From assembly GCA_027031185.1 (NCBI GenBank), contig JALVEF010000062.1, positions 1 to 16,477 of the forward strand: a DNA stretch of 16,477 nt, read 5' to 3'. The notes beneath the pieces are model-generated. The model was given only the letters and a program-made list of their open reading frames with translations. It did no database searches and was not told the DNA's origin. Source of the DNA: Saprospiraceae bacterium. Lineage in GTDB: Bacteria; Bacteroidota; Bacteroidia; Chitinophagales; Saprospiraceae. Positions 13,310-16,477 of the stretch are shown here, piece by piece (within the stretch, counting starts at the first letter, position 1; each line of letters starts with the position of its first letter). The position numbers were made by a program, and so were the translations under genes.

Positions 13310-14542
13310 ACGGATTGCATCCAACAGCAGGCCGCCGATATAGTTGGCAGAAAAGATTGTGAGAAAGATGGCTGCTCCCGGAAATAAGGCGAGCCACCAG
13401 GCGTGTGTGTCCAGACGGGCGGCGGTGAGCATCTTGCCCCAGGTGACGGTGTCCGGGGGCAACCCCAAACCCAAAAAGGAGAGTGTGGCCTCGGTCAATA
13501 CCGCCCGCCCCAGGCCGGTCATGGTGACGATCATGGCGGGCCCCGCGGCCATGGGCAGGGCATAGCGCAGGAAGATAATCCGGTCGGGAATGTTCTCCAT
13601 CTTGGCAACCCGGATATATTCTCGTTGGCGAATCTTTATCATCTCACTGCGGAGGTAGCGTGCAATACCCGGCCCCGATGCCAATCCAATAATTAATGCC
13701 ACGGAGTGTACGGAGGGCGGTAAAATGGCACTTAATACCAGAACCCATAGCAGGGCAGGCACCGTCGTGAATATTTCGATGATGCGCAAACTCCAGGCAT
13801 CTAGCGGCACGGAGACTTTTGGATAGCGGCGGAGTGATTGTATCACATAATAGGTGGCAATAAGAATGACGACAGGCAGGACTATTGGAAGAGTGAATTG
13901 TGCAATGGAGGACCGGTCCGGAGCCACATAGTATGAGGCGGCATACGCGGACCAGGCAGCGGCGCTGATCCCCAACAGGCCCGCTACAAGGCCCGGCCGG
14001 CTCGTCTTGTAATCCCGATCGCCAAAGTATCCGGCCGTGCCCCCGACGAGCAACCCAAACAATAGGGCCAGGCTCATCCCGGCGATACTCACCCAGGCGC
14101 TCACTCGCGCGCCCGCGATCAGACCGGCCAGTACATCCCGCCCCGTCTTATCAGTCCCCAACCAGTGACGGAAATGCACCGATGGCACTTCTTGCCGGTC
14201 AAATGGAGAACGGAAATTGGCATTGTGTATGTCAATCGTGTGCGCACTGTACGGAATGGGAGGATATATTTTGGCCGTAATGCCGGGAGCACTCCAATCT
14301 GTCGTGGCATTGAAAAAGGGTTGGTATATCCCGGCATTCGACAGTATCTGCTCAATGACCGGAAAGTGTATCTTACCGTGGTACCGGCAGAAAAGCGGCA
14401 GCTCATTGGCGATAAAATCTCCAAGTACCGCCAGGAATAATACCATCCACAGCCAGGCACGCGCCCACCGGAAAATTCCGCGCCGGTGAAGCCGGCGCAA
14501 AATCTTTCTCCAAAAAACGCTCTTTTTATTTTGTCCGGCCAA
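13301..14542 (-). CDS. DppC/OppC-like peptide ABC transporter permease
   Basis: 413 aa. After TM1 (~30-48) comes a long external loop, then the family signature HWLGTDKTGRDVLAGLIAGARVS (126-148), more helices, and the EAA coupling loop REYIRVAKMENIPDRIIFLRYALP (307-330) that contacts the ATPase, with GLGLPPDTVTWGKML close to the end. E. coli DppC has 300 residues; the extra length lies in the TM1 loop and in a ~60-residue membrane-like insertion around 180-245 (LVAGLLGISAAAWSAYAASY, then LPIVLPVVILIATYYVIQSL). The start appears to be a TTG at 14542: an in-frame stop lies nine codons upstream and no ATG or GTG comes between. The 5' end overlaps dppB by 17 bp. The cognate ATPase genes are not in the window. 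Confidence 0.87.
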   Translation of the reverse strand: MAGQNKKSVFWRKILRRLHRRGIFRWARAWLWMVLFLAVLGDFIANELPLFCRYHGKIHFPVIEQILSNAGIYQPFFNATTDWSAPGITAKIYPPIPYSAHTIDIHNANFRSPFDRQEVPSVHFRHWLGTDKTGRDVLAGLIAGARVSAWVSIAGMSLALLFGLLVGGTAGYFGDRDYKTSRPGLVAGLLGISAAAWSAYAASYYVAPDRSSIAQFTLPIVLPVVILIATYYVIQSLRRYPKVSVPLDAWSLRIIEIFTTVPALLWVLVLSAILPPSVHSVALIIGLASGPGIARYLRSEMIKIRQREYIRVAKMENIPDRIIFLRYALPMAAGPAMIVTMTGLGRAVLTEATLSFLGLGLPPDTVTWGKMLTAARLDTHAWWLALFPGAAIFLTIFSANYIGGLLLDAIRAR

Positions 14543-15962
14543 TAGCTGGTGATTTTTCGTATAAGCTTACTCGCGGATCAGCCTTCATATACAGCAAGTC
14601 CACGAGCAGCAGATTGACTACGGTGAGCAGTGCCGTAACCATCAGTACCGCCATGATGACGTACTTGTCTTTGTCATAGATGGCTTGCAGCAAAAGGCGG
14701 CCCATCCCCGGTATACTGAAAATGTGCTCCACAACCACGGAGCCGGCAAACAGCCCCGGCAGTACGGTCCCGAAAATAGTAAGAACAGGGAACAGCGCAT
14801 TCCGCATGGCGTGCCGGTTGAGTACCCGGCGGATGCTCAGTCCTTTGAGCAAGGCGACTTTGATGTAGTCCTTGCTCATTTCGCTGTTGATGGCTCTTCT
14901 GACTTGCAGGGCAATAAACGATGCGGCAGGGAGCGATAACGTCAGAACCGGCAAGATGAGATGTGCGAGCCGGATTTGGATTTTTTGGTAAAGCGGGGCA
15001 CGGGCAGACCAGGTGCCTAGTCCGGAAGCGGGAAAAAGATTGGTCCAGGCGCCGTAGTCAGGCGAGGTGAAAAACATGATCAGCATGGTGGCGAGCCAAA
15101 AGGACGGAATGGCCAGCCAGAGATAAGTCAGTAATTCAAATCGGTTGGTGGGGCGCCGGGCATCTCTACGGGCTAGCCATTTGCCCCAGAAAATACCCGC
15201 CACTATGGATAGCAACAAGGCGGGGATATTGATCCAAAGTGTGGCCAGAAAGTGCTTCTTTACCTTGTGCCACACCGGCTTTTGGTCCACCAACGAAATG
15301 CCGGCATTGCCTCGCACAAAGCTGGACAACCAGTAGTGGAATTGGTTGTCCCATCCATGAATGGTGATTTTAGGCAGCCATAGGTCGGCGCGTCGTCCCT
15401 GTTTCATCTGCTCCCAGTCGGCCCACAACCGGTCGGATACGGCGCGCAGAGCCGTATCCGACCGGCCTTTCTGCTGCAGCTGTATCAGTAGGGCTTCCAA
15501 TTGTTGCCGGTCTGTGGTCAATGCCAATTGGTTGGCCAGTTGCATGTGACGTGTGCGGCCGGGAGCATCTGCATTTGATGCCAGCAGTTGTTGGCGCCAG
15601 CGGCGCACATCCGTCAGGAAGCGACTGACCGCCTGCCAGTTTCCGAAACTCCGGATGAGCTGTTTGGCGTGTTGACGCCTGGTGTACGGTAAGATTTTAT
15701 ATAGTGTATCGGGATAGGCGCGCGGAGCAATGGAGAAGTAAAACAAAGGCTTGTCATATCCCAACAGTGCGGCTGTTTGACGATATTGCGCTTCCCGGAT
15801 TTTGATTTCTTCGCGAGAACCGGTGCTTTCGAGGCTGTACTCACCGGTCACCTGGCTTACCGGATCTCCGGGGATATGATGCACCAAAAAGAAGGTGATG
15901 AGTGCCACAGCGATCAGCACGAGTACGCCTGACAGCAGTCTTTTCAGGATATAACCAATCAT
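14526..15962 (-). CDS. DppB/OppB-like peptide ABC transporter permease with large extra-membrane insert
   Basis: 478 aa, versus about 310-340 for typical DppB. N-terminal IGYILKRLLSGVLVLIAVALITFFLV is TM1 with the family HHIPGDPV motif (28-35). Residues ~40-215 form a hydrophilic, helical, Gln/Arg-rich insert in the first periplasmic loop, of the sort seen in Bacteroidota relatives. FVRGNAGISLVDQKPV (215-230) resumes the conserved part; the EAA loop SKDYIKVALLKGLSIRRVLNRHAMRNALFP (363-392) and EHIFSIPGMGRLLLQAI (412-428) follow. It forms the transmembrane pore with the DppC-like partner. The start codon overlaps the stop of the binding-protein gene (ATGA) and its end overlaps dppC. A 15-bp perfect inverted repeat lies inside the insert. 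Confidence 0.87.
   Translation of the reverse strand: MIGYILKRLLSGVLVLIAVALITFFLVHHIPGDPVSQVTGEYSLESTGSREEIKIREAQYRQTAALLGYDKPLFYFSIAPRAYPDTLYKILPYTRRQHAKQLIRSFGNWQAVSRFLTDVRRWRQQLLASNADAPGRTRHMQLANQLALTTDRQQLEALLIQLQQKGRSDTALRAVSDRLWADWEQMKQGRRADLWLPKITIHGWDNQFHYWLSSFVRGNAGISLVDQKPVWHKVKKHFLATLWINIPALLLSIVAGIFWGKWLARRDARRPTNRFELLTYLWLAIPSFWLATMLIMFFTSPDYGAWTNLFPASGLGTWSARAPLYQKIQIRLAHLILPVLTLSLPAASFIALQVRRAINSEMSKDYIKVALLKGLSIRRVLNRHAMRNALFPVLTIFGTVLPGLFAGSVVVEHIFSIPGMGRLLLQAIYDKDKYVIMAVLMVTALLTVVNLLLVDLLYMKADPRVSLYEKSPAIGRTK
15429..15465. repeat. Perfect 15-bp inverted repeat inside the dppB-like gene
   Basis: CCGGTCGGATACGGC (15429-15443) and its exact complement (15451-15465) surround a 7-nt loop. 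It encodes part of the insert (GRSDTALRAVSDR, ~166-178). Perfect stems this long are unusual in coding DNA. Confidence 0.8.
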
Positions 15963-16477
15963 TGTGACTCTTTTCGCAGTCTGAATGCATTTTCAAAATA
16001 ACCGGGGCGCAAGTTGGAAATCAGCGGTATCCAGCGGTGATTTACGATAATAGTTTTTACCGGCGAAAACAAGAACAAAGCGGGTTGTTCTTCAAATAAT
16101 ATTTCCTGAAAGCGGTAGTACAGCGCCTTTCGTGCAGTCGAGTCCCGTGTGGTTTGTAATGAGTTGATAATGGCGTCCGCTTCCGCATTGGCAAAGCCGA
16201 GAAAATTGTGTCCCCCCGGTCCTGCATTGTCGGAATGCCAGGTAGAATAGGGGATATATTCACCTGGTGGTGTAGAGAAGCGGATGAGCGTGATCTCAAA
16301 GCGCCGGGACTTGAGTCCTTGCAGAATTTGCTTCCAGGTATAGGGCTTGATCCGGATGTCAAATCCCACTTTGCGCGCATCGTCCTTGACGAGGATGGCC
16401 ACCGTATTGCTGAAGCTGATGGTATTGGGTATGGCCAGTTCAAGCCTGAGCGGTACTTCCTGGCCGTTTATGTTTTT
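15959..16477 (-). CDS. Peptide ABC transporter substrate-binding protein (SBP family 5), C-terminal part
   Basis: 172 codons are visible; the gene begins beyond the right edge. The segment LRLELAIPNTISFSNTVAIL, then DDARKVGFDIRIKPYTWKQILQGLKSRRFEI corresponds to the part of DppA/OppA-like proteins where the second half of the ligand pocket forms. YSTWHSDNAGPGGHNFLGFANAEADAIINSL (a surface loop with Gly-Asn-Phe-x-G) and YRFQEILFEEQPALFLFSPV follow, typical of the family. The protein would be a lipoprotein or periplasmic protein that delivers peptides, or a similar ligand, to the two permeases encoded next. Its stop overlaps the dppB-like start by the ATGA tetranucleotide. Its signal sequence lies outside the window. 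Confidence 0.85.
   Translation of the reverse strand, partial: KNINGQEVPLRLELAIPNTISFSNTVAILVKDDARKVGFDIRIKPYTWKQILQGLKSRRFEITLIRFSTPPGEYIPYSTWHSDNAGPGGHNFLGFANAEADAIINSLQTTRDSTARKALYYRFQEILFEEQPALFLFSPVKTIIVNHRWIPLISNLRPGYFENAFRLRKESQ

Overview
The window looks like chromosomal DNA of a member of the Bacteroidota, most likely a marine or wastewater Saprospiria/Flavobacteriia-type organism. The evidence is a secreted protein with a C-terminal type IX secretion (T9SS) sorting domain, a DUF4834-type small membrane protein, a mevalonate-pathway diphosphomevalonate decarboxylase, promoter elements of the Bacteroidota type (TTTG / TAnnTTTG), and starts without Shine-Dalgarno sequences. Genus cannot be called from this sequence alone. 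Almost all space is protein coding; no rRNA, tRNA or CRISPR array was seen.

Layout, left to right. (1) The 5' end of a peroxiredoxin gene leaving the window on the minus strand, with a good promoter, then a long perfect hairpin. (2) A minus-strand gene for a secreted TIM-barrel, glycosidase-like T9SS cargo. A 163-bp palindromic insertion (MITE A) sits 22 bp upstream of its start codon. (3) A divergent sulfur pair: a YeeE/YedE (TsuA-like) sulfur-compound transporter on the minus strand and a membrane-anchored rhodanese on the plus strand. They share an intergenic region with a near-consensus Crp/Fnr operator placed to activate the rhodanese promoter. (4) An NRDE/TANGO2-family protein overlapping the rhodanese tail to tail, then a flavin-reductase-like flavoprotein whose stop codon lies in an 8-nt tandem-repeat tract. 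(5) A 571-bp non-coding stretch full of hairpins and direct repeats. (6) A coupled pair: a 54-aa DUF4834-like membrane protein and an RluA-type pseudouridine synthase. (7) A TMTC-like GT-C/TPR membrane protein, and upstream of it a single-pass coiled-coil protein. Between them lie a 46-bp palindrome, a Rho-independent terminator and a 58-bp insertion (MITE B). (8) A plus-strand overlapping pair: a DEDDy 3'-5' exonuclease and mvaD. (9) A minus-strand peptide ABC transporter operon: the C-terminal part of a substrate-binding protein, then dppB-like and dppC-like permeases, all overlapping.

The most notable result is the pair of miniature elements. Both have GTAA-starting terminal inverted repeats and each is bounded by its own perfect 8-bp target duplication, the signature of the IS66 family. 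MITE B is in inverted orientation. It equals MITE A minus exactly 105 bp, and the breakpoints coincide with a TTTTAG direct repeat in A. I found no multi-gene system that looks like an undescribed defence or biosynthetic machine. The unusual material lies in small repeats, overlapping genes and non-coding structure.
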